Assembly: GCF_900142605.1 (NCBI RefSeq) | Contig: NZ_FRBL01000006.1 | Span: 496,001 to 560,000 of the forward strand | Length of the DNA stretch: 64,000 bases | From: Chitinophaga jiangningensis | GTDB taxonomy: Bacteria; Bacteroidota; Bacteroidia; Chitinophagales; Chitinophagaceae | Reading direction: 5' to 3' | Part shown: in pieces, positions 1 to 9,604 of the stretch | How the letters are laid out: each line of letters opens with the position of its first letter | How positions within the stretch are numbered: position 1 is the stretch's first letter | The notes under the pieces: generated by a model | Told to the model about the DNA's origin: nothing | The model's input: the letters and a program-made list of their open reading frames with translations, nothing else | Database searches by the model: none | Translations under genes and position numbers: made by a program

Positions 1-68
1 TTATGGAAGTGAGGACCACACTGGTAGCCACGCACATTCTCATAAGGCGTAGGTTGTTTTTCATACAT
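1..68 (-). CDS. possible 5' end of a gene running off the left edge
   Basis: An open minus-strand frame begins with ATG at 68 and continues out of the window, giving about 22 residues that start MYEKQPTPYENVRGY and include a Cys. There is no recognisable domain and no signal peptide. It is called only because the frame is open to the edge and the 120 bp upstream look non-coding. It could be chance. If real, it would be transcribed away from the susD gene at 286-1857, with the double hairpin at 192-275 in between. Confidence 0.3.
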   Translation of the reverse strand, partial: MYEKQPTPYENVRGYQCGPHFH

Positions 69-191
69 GCCTTTTTAAGATTAATGAAATGGGTATTGAT
101 CAAAGTGTTCCCCGGGAATTTTTTAGCGCTATGTATGATGAAGATGTCGGGCGGGAATTAACTTAGTACCATGTAGTTTGAAAAAAAGTTT

Positions 192-275
192 TCGTGCGTT
201 AATAAAAGCGGCCGCAGGCCGCTTTTATTAACGCACGAGTTTTTCTCTCGCCGAAGGCGAGAGAAAAACTCGTGC
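192..275. repeat. double hairpin with shared central arm (element 1)
   Basis: Two perfect hairpins overlap. The first has 22-bp arms (192-213 and 217-238) with loop GCA. The second has 20-bp arms (233-252 and 256-275) with loop GAA. The segment GCACGA at 233-238 is the 3' arm end of the first and the 5' arm start of the second, so both cannot be fully paired at once. It lies downstream of the susD gene at 286-1857. The same layout with different sequence occurs at 26447, 46850 and 55083. Confidence 0.9.
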
Positions 276-285
276 AAAAGAAAGT

Positions 286-1857
286 TTATCTGAGATCCCA
301 CCACAGTGGCGTACCGCCGTTGTCCTCTCCTTTCAGCGTTTGTTTGGCCCGTGCCACCGCCTGTGGGTTTGTTACATATTCTATCTGGGGTATGGGTAGC
401 CGGCGTATAAATTTTTCTGTGGAGATGGTACCGCCGCTGTTGTTAATAACTACCGGAAATAATTTAGGATACCCGGTTCTCCGGAACTCACTCCACGCCT
501 CCTGCCCCTCGGGAAACATGGCAATCCACTTTTGGGTAATAATCTTTTCCAGCTTTACCTCGTAAGGAGCACCGTTGTCCCATTTAATGGTGGCGGTAGA
601 TAAATGTTTATCTCCCGGCGGAACGTTGTTCACCGGATTATGTGGGTCCACATAGGGTTTGGGCTTGCTGCTGTCATTGTTAATATAGTCACTTACGTTA
701 GTAATGCCATACTGCTGAAAAGAAGTCCTGATACCTTTTTCATAATTGACACCGGCATCTCCGGCATTATTCCAGTTATTTAAAGCCGCTTCCGCTTTCA
801 GGAACCAGGCTTCCGCAGCTGTCATAAACTGGATTTTGCTATCCAGCTTCACCAGCGATGAAAAGCTGGTGTACTCTTCCTTGGCGCTGATGGCGATACC
901 ATTACGAATACCATGATACACATCCGGGCCTCCTTCTGCATGCACAAAGTAATGCGGCAGGCGAGGGTCCTTGTAACCGGTGAGTATCGATTCCATGGGA
1001 GCGCCCATTCGGATATCCGCCCAGTTATTACACATGATGTTGAGCGGATGGGTCACAGGGGTAATATTTACATTGAAATTTTCATCTGGTGTGGTTAGTA
1101 GTCCTAATGGATGAGATAGCGCAGCTTCCCCTTCCTGTTTTGCCTTCTTAGGATCTATGCCGTTGATGCGTATTGCCAGCCGTAACCGGAGTGTATTGGC
1201 AAACTTTATCCATTTGCTGTAATCGCCCTTATACACAAGGTCAAAGTTCGAAAACCTCCACGCAGCATGGTTATTAACCGAATCGGTGAGCACACCAATC
1301 GCCTCGTTCAGATCCTTGAAAAAAGCATAGTATGCATCCCGCTGGGAATCATAATCAATGCTTTTGTCGGCATTAATCTCTCCATAATGTGTATAAATAA
1401 CCGGACCGTAGATGTCACTCAGCCGGTGCATGGCCTCTACCTTCACGATCTGTGCCCATGCATAAAACTCCTGATACCTGCCTTTCGCTTTCTGCTGGGT
1501 AAAGTCGCAGGACTTCATCACGTTGCTGTAGGTCACAATCCATGGCTTTACATTCCAGTAGTAGAGCAGGCCGTAGTTGAGGTTATTGATATTGCCCTCG
1601 TATGGGTTGGGCGACATCATATACCCCGAAAACACATCCGCATTCAGGTTCTGCTGCAGCTGTGCAGTGGGCGGATCATTATAAATAAGCAGGTTCAGCT
1701 GGGCTTGCGACATGGGCTCGCCCATCAGCTGGAAGTCGGCCTTCAGCTCTTCCTCTGTAAAATCATATGGATTTTTGTTGATCTCCCCGAAGCGCTTGGT
1801 ACAGCTGAGGAGCATCCATGCAACACTAATCACTATTAAAAATTTCCACCTTTTCAT
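286..1857 (-). CDS. SusD/RagB-like nutrient-binding outer membrane lipoprotein
   Basis: The 523-aa product has a lipoprotein signal ending in L-S-C-T-K (lipobox Cys at about residue 19). An alpha-helical SusD-like body follows, with typical signatures: E-I-N-K-N-P near the N-terminus, D-P-R-L-P in the middle and a C-terminal W-W-D near the stop. This pattern fits the SusD-like_2 branch. SusD proteins sit on the outer leaflet as a lid over the SusC channel and capture the ligand. It is the last gene of a minus-strand operon, 11 bp after its SusC partner at 1869-5354. The ligand cannot be read from sequence. Confidence 0.93.
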   Translation of the reverse strand: MKRWKFLIVISVAWMLLSCTKRFGEINKNPYDFTEEELKADFQLMGEPMSQAQLNLLIYNDPPTAQLQQNLNADVFSGYMMSPNPYEGNINNLNYGLLYYWNVKPWIVTYSNVMKSCDFTQQKAKGRYQEFYAWAQIVKVEAMHRLSDIYGPVIYTHYGEINADKSIDYDSQRDAYYAFFKDLNEAIGVLTDSVNNHAAWRFSNFDLVYKGDYSKWIKFANTLRLRLAIRINGIDPKKAKQEGEAALSHPLGLLTTPDENFNVNITPVTHPLNIMCNNWADIRMGAPMESILTGYKDPRLPHYFVHAEGGPDVYHGIRNGIAISAKEEYTSFSSLVKLDSKIQFMTAAEAWFLKAEAALNNWNNAGDAGVNYEKGIRTSFQQYGITNVSDYINNDSSKPKPYVDPHNPVNNVPPGDKHLSTATIKWDNGAPYEVKLEKIITQKWIAMFPEGQEAWSEFRRTGYPKLFPVVINNSGGTISTEKFIRRLPIPQIEYVTNPQAVARAKQTLKGEDNGGTPLWWDLR

Positions 1858-1868
1858 AGCTGCATTTT

Positions 1869-4800
1869 TTAAAATCCTACTTTTAAATTTATACCCATGC
1901 TGCGCACCGGTGGCAAACCAAATACATCCACGCCCTGTAAGCCGTTGCCTGTTCCCATGGATACTTCCGGATCAAATGGCGCATCCAGTTTAAAGAAGAA
2001 GAGGTTACGGCCTATCAATCCTACCCGTGCATTGTGTAACCATTTCCATTTAAGCGGAATACGATAACTTAAACTCAACTCACGTAAACGGATATTTGTA
2101 GCATCATACATATACAGTTCACCAATGCCGGCGCGGCCCCCAATAGTGGTGTAATACGATTGTGCGTCCAGAGTGCCGTTAAACGGTGTGCCGTTTTCGT
2201 ACACGGCGTTGATCTTCACGCCGCCATTGTCGCGGGCTTTGGCGGATACTTCACTCACCCCATACCAGTCAAGCACGGCCTGGGTAACGCTCATCACTTT
2301 TCCGCCAAACCTCCCGTCCACCAAAAAACTCAGTGCCCAATCGCCGTAATAGATGCTGTTGTTAACGCCCAGCGTAAAATCGGGGTTGGGGTTGCCAACT
2401 CTTTTTTGTATACCTCTGGTTTTTAGGCGACCCTGGTCATCGAGCAGGTATTGCCCTTTTTCATTTTTCACCAACTCCTTGTTGCTGTAAATATCGCCCC
2501 AGGAGCCACCTTCCTGAATAAAGGAGCCAAACATGTTTACGCCGAAATCTGTCAGCACAAAGCTGTTGCTGTTATCCGCACCAGGGATCTCATCATTGCT
2601 GAGTTTGATCACCTTGTTGTTATTGGTAGCAAAGTTGAGTGTACTTGTCCAGTTTAATTTTTCATTTCGTACAGGCGATACAGTTACTGTGGCTTCCCAG
2701 CCTTTGTTCTGGATATTGCCCATGTTCAGGTAATAGGTAAGATACCTGGAGCCCGGAGGGGCAGGCACTTCCATGTATTGCTTATAGTTATTATTCTTAT
2801 ACCAGGTCACATCGAGGGTAAGGCGGTTTTTAAACAGTCTAGCTTCCAGCCCGGTTTCAAAACTCTGGTTATCTTCCGGAGCGAGGAACACACCGGGGTA
2901 GGGTGTACGCTGATTCAGCACCACCCGTGTAACACCGGCAATGGTTTGCATGGTAAAGGGGGCGGGGTTGCTGGCGTAGCTCGCGATATCGTTACCTACT
3001 TTGGCAAAGGAGATGCGTGCACGGAGGAAATCCAGCTGTTGCGGCATCTTCAGCATATCACTCAAAATCAGGGAGGCGCCTGCGGAATAGTAGAAGTAGC
3101 CTTTCTTAAGTGTAGGCGTGTAGGCAAAAGTGCTGGACCAGTCGTTGCGACCCGTAAGGTCAATAAACAACACATTCCTCACGCCCAGCTGCATGTTACC
3201 AAACAGGGCATGCATCTGTTTCTGGTCTACCGAATGCTGGGCATCCATGGCAACGCTCATGATATTACTCACGGCAAATTTATTCGGATACATTAATCCC
3301 GGGTCGGAGTTGGGATTAGCGCCGTTGTAGGTGCGTTCATGTGCACGTATATCAGTGATGCTGCCACCGAGGTTGCCTGCCAGGTGCAGCCAGTCGTTTG
3401 CCTTTCCGCAAATGTTGAGCATCAGGTCGCCGTAGAGCTGTGTGTTAAATTCCTTTTCCAGCGTATACCTGCCATTGGAAGCGGCCAGTACTACCTGCGT
3501 GCCGGCGTAGGCCTGCAGCTCGTATTCATCCATGGATTTATCGTAGCTACCGCGACTCTGTAATGATATCCAGTCATTAAATTTATAATTCAGGGAGATG
3601 GTAGCCATACCACGATAACGGTAATCCTTACGGATATTGCGCTTCAGGGCCCACATCGGATTTTGCTGGTCATCCTGCCCTATCCATCTTTTGTCGTAAC
3701 GGATATTCCACCAGTTCTGCAAATAGAGGTTACGCTCCATGTCGGGGTACTCGAAATTTGTTTTGTAATAGTCGAAGTCGAGCCCCCGTGGGAAGGTGTA
3801 CAATCCCGAAATGGGGCTGTAATACAATCCGGAGGAGTGGCGGTTATTGGTATTTTGTACCAGGAAGGATGCGTTGGCATCCACTACGAATCGGTTATTA
3901 AACAGTTTGAGCGTTTCACGGAAATTAAATGCGTGCCTCCTGAAGGTATTGGTAGGCAAAATTCCTTTGTTTGTTGTATTGGCGTATGATAAGTAGCTCT
4001 GTGCTGTTTCGGTGCCTCCGCTGTAGGAGATGCCGTTGGTCCAGGTATGTCCGGTCTGGTAAAAATCTTTTACATGGTCGGGGGCCTGTATTTTTTCGCC
4101 CCAGCTGCCGAGGGAGCCGGGTTGGTTGTTGTTGGTGGAGCCTATTCCCGGTGGATCTGTTTGTGCGTAGCGATATTGCAGGGAGGGCAGGAGGGACGGG
4201 GTTTCGATGGTAAAGTCGGAACTAAAATCGAATTTACTTTTACCGGCTTTTCCCTTTTTGGTGGTGATGAGGATCACGCCATTGGCGGCCTGACTACCGT
4301 ACAGTGCTGCGGCGGATGCGCCTTTAAGGATGCTGATACTTTCGATATCATCCGGGTTGAGGTTGGAGATACCGTCGCCACCATCGCGGCCACCGGCTCC
4401 GATAATGTTGTTGGATTGTCCCCAAACGTCGGTAGGTTGGGAGGGCATGAAGTTGGCGTAGGGTACGCCATCAACGATATAGAGGGGTTGGTTTTCGCGG
4501 GTGGATTTGTTACCTCTGAGTACTACCCTTACTGATCCGCCAATTCCGGAGGCATTACGTGTAATTGTTACACCTGCAGTTTTTCCGGCGAGGGTATTCA
4601 TCACGTTTGCGTCTTTTACGAGCGAAACGTCGTCGCCATTGAGTTGTTGGGTGGAGTAGGGCAGTTCTTTTGACTTCTTTTGTATACCCATGGCCGTTAC
4701 TACCAGTTCTCCCAGTGCGCGCACATTTTCCTGCATGGTTACATTGATATCGCTGGAGGTGCCGAGCATTACTTCTTTGGTGAAAAATCCGACAGAGCTG

Positions 4801-5354
4801 AAAACGAGAATATCGCCCGGCGCTGCTTTGATGGTGAAAGCGGCCTCGGCGTCTGCCTGCGTGCCTTTGTTTGTGTTCTTAATCTGAATTGTTACTCCTG
4901 GAAGCGGCGTGCCTTTATTATCGCGTATAAATCCGGTTATATCTCTGTCTAATGAAACGTTTCTTTCCAACGCTACAGACGGTGAGGATTGGGAATCACT
5001 GTCTGCACCAACGATTATTTTGTTTTGTTTACGGGTAAACCTGAGTCCCGTTTGTGTTGATAGCTGTATTAGCACCTCTTCTATGGGAATTTTCACACAG
5101 TTGAGTGTTACTTTTTTCCGGAGGTTTAAGTCTGATTTATCATAATGAAAGTTTAATCCTGTTTTGGTTGATAGTTCCGAAATAACATCCTCCAGGTTTT
5201 TGTCCTTCGCCTGGATACTGACAATAATGGGTATAGTAGGTTCCTGAACATGCCTGACGGCGTTGGCAACGGAGGTCAGGCTACCTGCAAGCAGCAGCGT
5301 CAGTATCAGGCCAAAAGAGAAAAACCATTTTAGTGGGCATGGTTTTACCCTCAT
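1869..5354 (-). CDS. SusC/RagA TonB-dependent transporter with N-terminal STN signalling domain
   Basis: The 1161-aa product has a signal peptide, an STN domain (about residues 42-117), a carboxypeptidase-regulatory-like beta-sandwich (about 138-210), a TonB plug (about 225-365, with the VDGVP and SILKGASAAALYGS motifs) and a long beta-barrel ending in Phe. STN domains in this family contact a FecR-type anti-sigma factor in the periplasm. Here fecR and an ECF sigma gene lie directly upstream on the same strand, 11 bp away. It therefore looks like a transducing transporter that senses its own substrate. None of the three other SusC proteins in the window has an STN domain. Confidence 0.95.
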   Translation of the reverse strand: MRVKPCPLKWFFSFGLILTLLLAGSLTSVANAVRHVQEPTIPIIVSIQAKDKNLEDVISELSTKTGLNFHYDKSDLNLRKKVTLNCVKIPIEEVLIQLSTQTGLRFTRKQNKIIVGADSDSQSSPSVALERNVSLDRDITGFIRDNKGTPLPGVTIQIKNTNKGTQADAEAAFTIKAAPGDILVFSSVGFFTKEVMLGTSSDINVTMQENVRALGELVVTAMGIQKKSKELPYSTQQLNGDDVSLVKDANVMNTLAGKTAGVTITRNASGIGGSVRVVLRGNKSTRENQPLYIVDGVPYANFMPSQPTDVWGQSNNIIGAGGRDGGDGISNLNPDDIESISILKGASAAALYGSQAANGVILITTKKGKAGKSKFDFSSDFTIETPSLLPSLQYRYAQTDPPGIGSTNNNQPGSLGSWGEKIQAPDHVKDFYQTGHTWTNGISYSGGTETAQSYLSYANTTNKGILPTNTFRRHAFNFRETLKLFNNRFVVDANASFLVQNTNNRHSSGLYYSPISGLYTFPRGLDFDYYKTNFEYPDMERNLYLQNWWNIRYDKRWIGQDDQQNPMWALKRNIRKDYRYRGMATISLNYKFNDWISLQSRGSYDKSMDEYELQAYAGTQVVLAASNGRYTLEKEFNTQLYGDLMLNICGKANDWLHLAGNLGGSITDIRAHERTYNGANPNSDPGLMYPNKFAVSNIMSVAMDAQHSVDQKQMHALFGNMQLGVRNVLFIDLTGRNDWSSTFAYTPTLKKGYFYYSAGASLILSDMLKMPQQLDFLRARISFAKVGNDIASYASNPAPFTMQTIAGVTRVVLNQRTPYPGVFLAPEDNQSFETGLEARLFKNRLTLDVTWYKNNNYKQYMEVPAPPGSRYLTYYLNMGNIQNKGWEATVTVSPVRNEKLNWTSTLNFATNNNKVIKLSNDEIPGADNSNSFVLTDFGVNMFGSFIQEGGSWGDIYSNKELVKNEKGQYLLDDQGRLKTRGIQKRVGNPNPDFTLGVNNSIYYGDWALSFLVDGRFGGKVMSVTQAVLDWYGVSEVSAKARDNGGVKINAVYENGTPFNGTLDAQSYYTTIGGRAGIGELYMYDATNIRLRELSLSYRIPLKWKWLHNARVGLIGRNLFFFKLDAPFDPEVSMGTGNGLQGVDVFGLPPVRSMGINLKVGF

Positions 5355-5365
5355 ATTGGCTTGTT

Positions 5366-6391
5366 TTAATTTTCGAGATAAACGGTATCGCTTTTAATGG
5401 TGTACGTAAGAGATTTAATTGTGCAAATCACGTCCAATACTTCAGAAAGGCTTTCATTTTTAGTAAAGGATCCTTTATAATTCCATTCAATTTTGTTGCT
5501 GTTGTTAATAACGGTAACGCCAAAACGGTTTTGCAGTGCGCCGGCGATGTCGTTAAAGCTGGCGCCATCAAAGATCAGGTAGCCTTTTCTCCAGCCGATG
5601 ATGTTATCCGGATTGGAGAAGGAGGATTTGATCATGTGGAGCGACACCCGGTTATACCGCAATTGCTCGCTGGGCATCAGGATAGTACCATTGTTAGTGG
5701 CGCCCGCTTTTTCCACTTTCACTTTTCCGGTGATCAGCGCTACGGTAATATCTGCTTCGCTGGCGTACGCGCGGATGTTGAAAGAGGTGCCAAGGGCTAC
5801 GGTAGAGAGGTCGCCGCTGTACACAATAAAGCTTCTGATGGCGTCGTGCGTAGCGTCAAACATGGCTTCTCCTTCGTCCAGGAATACCTGGCGGGCGGCG
5901 TTGGTGAAATGTTCCGGGTAGCGCACTTTGGTGCCACCGTTCATGACGATGGTACTGCCATCTTCCAAAGTGATGGTTTCCTTTAAACCGTTAGGGGTGG
6001 TCACTTCCACAAAACCGTTGTTAACGGTACGGGTTACCGTTTTAGTGGAGGCGGCCAGTATTTCGGGAGATGCCGGTGCTGTTGTGCCAGGTTTGTTCGT
6101 AAATAGTAAAACCACTGCGGCCAGCAGGGCTGCGGCAGCAACGGCGAGATACCACGGGCGGAAGTTGCGCACCTTTGCCTGCGGTACGTTGGCTTCCACC
6201 TGCGGTGTTATTTGCTCGTTTATGAGGTGTTTAACTTCGTCTAATTGTAGATTCAGCGCATCATCATTCATTATCACCGACTGATGACGGTTGATATTGT
6301 CGAACCATTGTTCAATTATATCCGCTTCCTCCGGTGAGCAGGTTCCCTGGTTGTATCGTTCCAGTAATATTTTAATCTGTTCTGTGTCCAC
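5366..6391 (-). CDS. FecR-family anti-sigma factor
   Basis: The 341-aa product has a cytoplasmic N-terminal segment (about residues 1-80) with conserved W-F-D. One membrane span follows (about 83-102, rich in Ala, Leu and Val), then a periplasmic FecR domain (about 125-220) and a C-terminal DUF4974/STN-like module (about 260-335). FecR proteins hold an ECF sigma factor until the STN domain of the partner transporter signals that substrate is bound. The order sigma, fecR, susC, susD in one operon supports that role. The gene starts 72 bp after the sigma factor stop. Confidence 0.93.
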   Translation of the reverse strand: MDTEQIKILLERYNQGTCSPEEADIIEQWFDNINRHQSVIMNDDALNLQLDEVKHLINEQITPQVEANVPQAKVRNFRPWYLAVAAAALLAAVVLLFTNKPGTTAPASPEILAASTKTVTRTVNNGFVEVTTPNGLKETITLEDGSTIVMNGGTKVRYPEHFTNAARQVFLDEGEAMFDATHDAIRSFIVYSGDLSTVALGTSFNIRAYASEADITVALITGKVKVEKAGATNNGTILMPSEQLRYNRVSLHMIKSSFSNPDNIIGWRKGYLIFDGASFNDIAGALQNRFGVTVINNSNKIEWNYKGSFTKNESLSEVLDVICTIKSLTYTIKSDTVYLEN

Positions 6392-6463
6392 CTGATAGCG
6401 TTTTTGATATTGTAATGTCGTAATAACGTGGAATTAGTACCATTTCGCGCTAAAAAAATAATA

Positions 6464-7054
6464 TCAGGCCATGAATCCCAGCAGGATGGAAACGATGATC
6501 AGGATCATATCCGGCTGGGCATAGTTGGCTCTTAATATCTTTAAAGCTTTGGTAATCTGGTTCTTAACGGTTTGTTGGGAGAGGTTAAGATGCGAAGCGA
6601 TCTGCTCTACACTCAGGTTCTCAAACCTGCTCAGCATAAATATTTCCTTCATTTTCTCGGGCAGATGGTTGATGGCCTCAAACATTTCCTGTGTGCGGGC
6701 TTTGGTATCCAGCTGGTCGGAAATGGAATGTGGCTGCTCATCAAAATGCTCGATCAGTTGCTGAAGGTACTTACGGTAAGTCGTGTTCTTACGGTAGATG
6801 TCAATGATCTTATGCCTGGCTGCCTGGTACAGGTAAGATTTGAGGGATTCCTTGAGCACAAGGGCCTGCCGTTTCTCCCATAGGGAAACAAAAAGGTCCT
6901 GCAGCACGTCTTTACTGATTTCTGCAGCGTCCAGCTTACTGTAGATAAATAAGTACAGGGCTTTGCTGTAACGCTCATAAATGGCATTGAAGGCAGCAAT
7001 GTTATCGCTTTTTAGCAGCGATACTAATTCGTGATCTTGATAACTGCTGTACAT
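6464..7054 (-). CDS. ECF RNA polymerase sigma factor, Bacteroidetes expansion family
   Basis: The 196-aa product has sigma region 2 (about residues 20-90, with Y-L-Y-Q-A-A-R-H-K-I-I-D) and region 4 (about 128-180, with a helix-turn-helix around L-S-V-E-Q-I-A-S-H-L-N-L-S). A hydrophobic tail of about 15 residues follows region 4, as seen in some sigma factors of this group. It is first in the sigma-fecR-susC-susD operon and probably drives transcription of that operon when FecR releases it. A long inverted repeat lies upstream at 7125-7188. Confidence 0.93.
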   Translation of the reverse strand: MYSSYQDHELVSLLKSDNIAAFNAIYERYSKALYLFIYSKLDAAEISKDVLQDLFVSLWEKRQALVLKESLKSYLYQAARHKIIDIYRKNTTYRKYLQQLIEHFDEQPHSISDQLDTKARTQEMFEAINHLPEKMKEIFMLSRFENLSVEQIASHLNLSQQTVKNQITKALKILRANYAQPDMILIIVSILLGFMA

Positions 7055-7124
7055 CGAATTACAGGAGAAGAAATGCGTTTGGTTGACTAAATGTTAACTA
7101 CTATGAAAGTAAGGAATATTTTGG

Positions 7125-7188
7125 GAGATTTCCCTATTATTTTTAGGGAATAAAGTATCATATACGTGGTAATATACAGGGAAATCTC
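7125..7188. repeat. 11-bp inverted repeat upstream of the sigma factor gene
   Basis: GAGATTTCCCT at 7125-7135 is repeated in perfect inversion as AGGGAAATCTC at 7178-7188. A nested TCCCT/AGGGA pair lies at 7131-7149. It sits in the 148-bp gap between the AraC gene stop and the sigma gene start, about 70 bp upstream of the sigma ATG. No T-run follows on either strand, so an operator or mRNA element is more likely than a terminator. The binding factor is unknown. Confidence 0.55.
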
Positions 7189-7202
7189 GCGTTAAAAAAT
7201 AA

Positions 7203-8078
7203 TCAGGCCTCTTTTAAACGTAGCTCATTCTTGTACTCTTTCGGTGTTTTACCTACTATCTCCTTAAAAAACCGGTTAAAGTTGGATAAATTTTTAAAGC
7301 CGCAGGAATAGGCGATTTCAGCAATCGACCAGTCTTCCTCGGTCAGGCGCTTACAGGCGTGCCCAATGCGTACCTCATTGAGGAACTGTACAAACGATTT
7401 CTTCGTACGGTTCTTGAAGAAGCGGCAGAATGACTGCGGCGATAAGTTGGTGATGCTGGCAACATCCTGCAGGGAGATCTCCTTGGAGAAGTTATTCATC
7501 ACATACTTGAAAACTTCGTCAATCTTGTGGTTGTCCTTCAGGTTGTAGGCATGTGAATAACCGGTGCTGGCCAGGTAATAACAGTCCTTCGTTTCCGACA
7601 GCGTTTTGAGGATATGCAGCAGGGATATGATCCTGTCCAGCCCCTCTTTACGCGGCAGCGATAAAATTTCAGGTTTCAGCTTGTCGTAGGTGTCCCCAAT
7701 GATTTTCATGCCGCGCTGCGCCTTGTGAAATAGCTCACTCAATGCCTTCGTTTCAGGCAATCCGTAAAACTTTTCCCCAAAGATGTCTTTCGGAAAATAA
7801 ATAACCACTGAGCGGGCCTTTTGACTCTCATCTCCCTTATAATACCCCTCATCATTATACCATACGTGGGGGATGTGCGGACCCAGAAACACCATGTCAC
7901 CTTCTTCGAAGCTTTCAATGCTGTCGCCCACGATCCTTTTCCCATGGCTCTCTGTCACAAATACCAGCTCACACTCCGGATGAAAGTGAAATGGTGTATT
8001 AAAATGAGGATCACACCGCTCTATGATGGTGATCTGATTATCGGCAAAGGCCCCAACTTTAATAAGGATGGGTTTCAT
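7203..8078 (-). CDS. AraC-family transcriptional regulator with cupin domain
   Basis: The 291-aa product has an N-terminal cupin sensor domain (about residues 20-90, with H-F-H-P-E-C-E-L and G-P-H-I-P-H-V-W) and a C-terminal AraC double helix-turn-helix (about 190-285, including S-I-A-E-I-A-Y-S-C-G-F and the family motif G-K-T-P-K-E-Y). This layout resembles sugar-responsive activators such as RhaS/RhaR-like proteins. It is divergent from the LacI gene at 8343 and upstream, same strand, of the sigma operon. Its target may be either neighbour. No ligand can be assigned. Confidence 0.92.
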   Translation of the reverse strand: MKPILIKVGAFADNQITIIERCDPHFNTPFHFHPECELVFVTESHGKRIVGDSIESFEEGDMVFLGPHIPHVWYNDEGYYKGDESQKARSVVIYFPKDIFGEKFYGLPETKALSELFHKAQRGMKIIGDTYDKLKPEILSLPRKEGLDRIISLLHILKTLSETKDCYYLASTGYSHAYNLKDNHKIDEVFKYVMNNFSKEISLQDVASITNLSPQSFCRFFKNRTKKSFVQFLNEVRIGHACKRLTEEDWSIAEIAYSCGFKNLSNFNRFFKEIVGKTPKEYKNELRLKEA

Positions 8079-8342
8079 TCATGTATTAATTTAAACGAGT
8101 ATGATTTGTGGCATCTTAGCTTCATCGAAGAATACCATTGTCCTATGTTTGTTGCCAAATTATTAAAATTTGGTTAAAAAAATATCATCTTTTTTTAAAT
8201 GGTCCTTTTATGTGATACAAATTAGAAATGCTTTATATACAAGACAGGTCAGCGTTATTTGGAATAATTGCTACAACGATGTAAATTTCAACTTCATTTT
8301 GTAAATTACGCTGGGCTAAATCGATATAGCATAACTCTTATT

Positions 8343-9362
8343 ATGAAAGGTATCTCTATTAAAGATATTGCAAAACAGGCCGGTGTATCTCCTACCACTG
8401 TCTCATTCGTACTGAATGGAAAAGCCAAAGAGAAGAGGATCAGCGATCAGGTAAGCAAGAAAATCCAGAAGATAGCAGGCAAGCTTAAATATAAGCCCAA
8501 CCAGCTGGCTCGCGGATTGCGCACAGGCAAAACCAAAACAATTGGCCTTATCGTGGAAGATATCGCCAACAACTTCTTCGCCACCCTCGCCAAAGTTGTG
8601 GAAGACGAAGCCGATAAGTACGGATACAAAGTACTCTACGGCTCCACAGAGGATAATACGGAAAAAGCCAAAGGCCTCCTGGAAGTACTCAAATACCGAC
8701 AGGTAGATGGTTACATTATCACACCCACCAAAAATCTGGATAAGGAAATAGAACAACTCCAGGGCGCCGGCAAACCGATTGTGCTCATGGACCGCTATTT
8801 TCCACAGATGCCATCGCACTACGTAGTAGTAGATAACTATAAGGGTGCCTACACCGCCACCGAACACCTCGTAAATCAAGGCTATTCCAAAATCGCCATC
8901 GTTACCACCACCTCAGATCAGGTGCAGATGAAAGACCGCCTGCAGGGCTACAACGACGCCCTGAAAGCCGCAGGCATCACCGCCAATAAAGCGCTGGTGA
9001 AAAAACTGCCATTCGACCTCGACCGCGAAGGCTTTAACGATGAAATCAAAAAGTTCCTTACCGCCTCCAAAGGACTCGACGCCGTTTTCTTTGCCACCAA
9101 CTACCTCGGTATCTATGGCATCGAAAGTATACGCAGCCTCGGATGGACCATCGGCAGCGATATCGGCGTAGTCTCCTTCGACGATCACGATATATTCCGC
9201 CTGCATAGTCCCGCCATCACCTGTGTGGCTCAACCTCTCCGGCAAATCGGCGAAAACCTGGTTTCCATCCTCATGAAGGAACTTAATCAGCCTACCACCG
9301 ACATGCAACAGGTAGTGCTGCCGCTCGATCTCATTATCCGTCCTTCCAGCTTACACAAATAA
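8343..9362 (+). CDS. LacI-family transcriptional regulator
   Basis: The 339-aa product has an N-terminal LacI helix-turn-helix (residues about 2-50, motif S-I-K-D-I-A-K-Q-A-G-V-S, then a hinge helix) and a periplasmic-binding-protein-like sugar sensor (about 60-335). The ATG at 8343 is chosen over an upstream TTG at 8268 because LacI proteins begin a few residues before the helix-turn-helix. Its gene lies directly ahead of three susC/susD pairs. Palindromes of LacI operator type occur at 9378, 14747 and 21093, which makes it the likely regulator of all three. Whether it represses or activates cannot be told. Confidence 0.94.
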   Translation: MKGISIKDIAKQAGVSPTTVSFVLNGKAKEKRISDQVSKKIQKIAGKLKYKPNQLARGLRTGKTKTIGLIVEDIANNFFATLAKVVEDEADKYGYKVLYGSTEDNTEKAKGLLEVLKYRQVDGYIITPTKNLDKEIEQLQGAGKPIVLMDRYFPQMPSHYVVVDNYKGAYTATEHLVNQGYSKIAIVTTTSDQVQMKDRLQGYNDALKAAGITANKALVKKLPFDLDREGFNDEIKKFLTASKGLDAVFFATNYLGIYGIESIRSLGWTIGSDIGVVSFDDHDIFRLHSPAITCVAQPLRQIGENLVSILMKELNQPTTDMQQVVLPLDLIIRPSSLHK

Positions 9363-9377
9363 CCGGAAGCGTTCGTA

Positions 9378-9391
9378 CTATAACGTTTTAG
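9378..9391. promoter_or_regulatory. predicted LacI-type operator (copy 1)
   Basis: CTATAACGTTTTAG matches the perfect palindrome at 21093 at 13 of 14 positions and has the central CG typical of LacI-family operators. It lies 16 bp after the lacI stop, before the lacI terminator, and about 215 bp ahead of the susC at 9605. No TAnnTTTG promoter was found just upstream, unlike at the other two copies. Confidence 0.6.
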
Positions 9392-9410
9392 CGGTATCCA
9401 CCACATTTTA

Positions 9411-9440
9411 ACCAGCACTAAAAAAGTGCTGGTTTTTTTT
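9411..9440 (+). terminator. intrinsic terminator of the lacI gene
   Basis: Arms ACCAGCAC (9411-9418) and GTGCTGGT (9426-9433) pair perfectly around a 7-nt A-rich loop and are followed by a T-run. It separates the lacI gene from the downstream susC at 9605, yet the operator copy at 9378 lies upstream of it. Confidence 0.85.
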
Positions 9441-9604
9441 GCTCGCCAGTCAACCCTTTTTCTGCACACTTTGTTATATCATAAAAAGTAATTACCACAA
9501 AAATCCCGGCTACAATCAGGATCTAAAACACATCAACCAATTTCCATTTGTCCCCTGCCTACCACGTCGATTGACTTTTTATTGCTTCACTTCATACAGT
9601 AAAC

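Noticed and set aside
272..565. 97-aa plus-strand ORF opposite the 3' end of susD
   Set aside because: Antisense to the conserved C-terminal part of SusD and starts in the double hairpin.
8268..8342. Upstream TTG start for the LacI regulator
   Set aside because: LacI proteins begin just before the helix-turn-helix; the ATG at 8343 gives that N-terminus.
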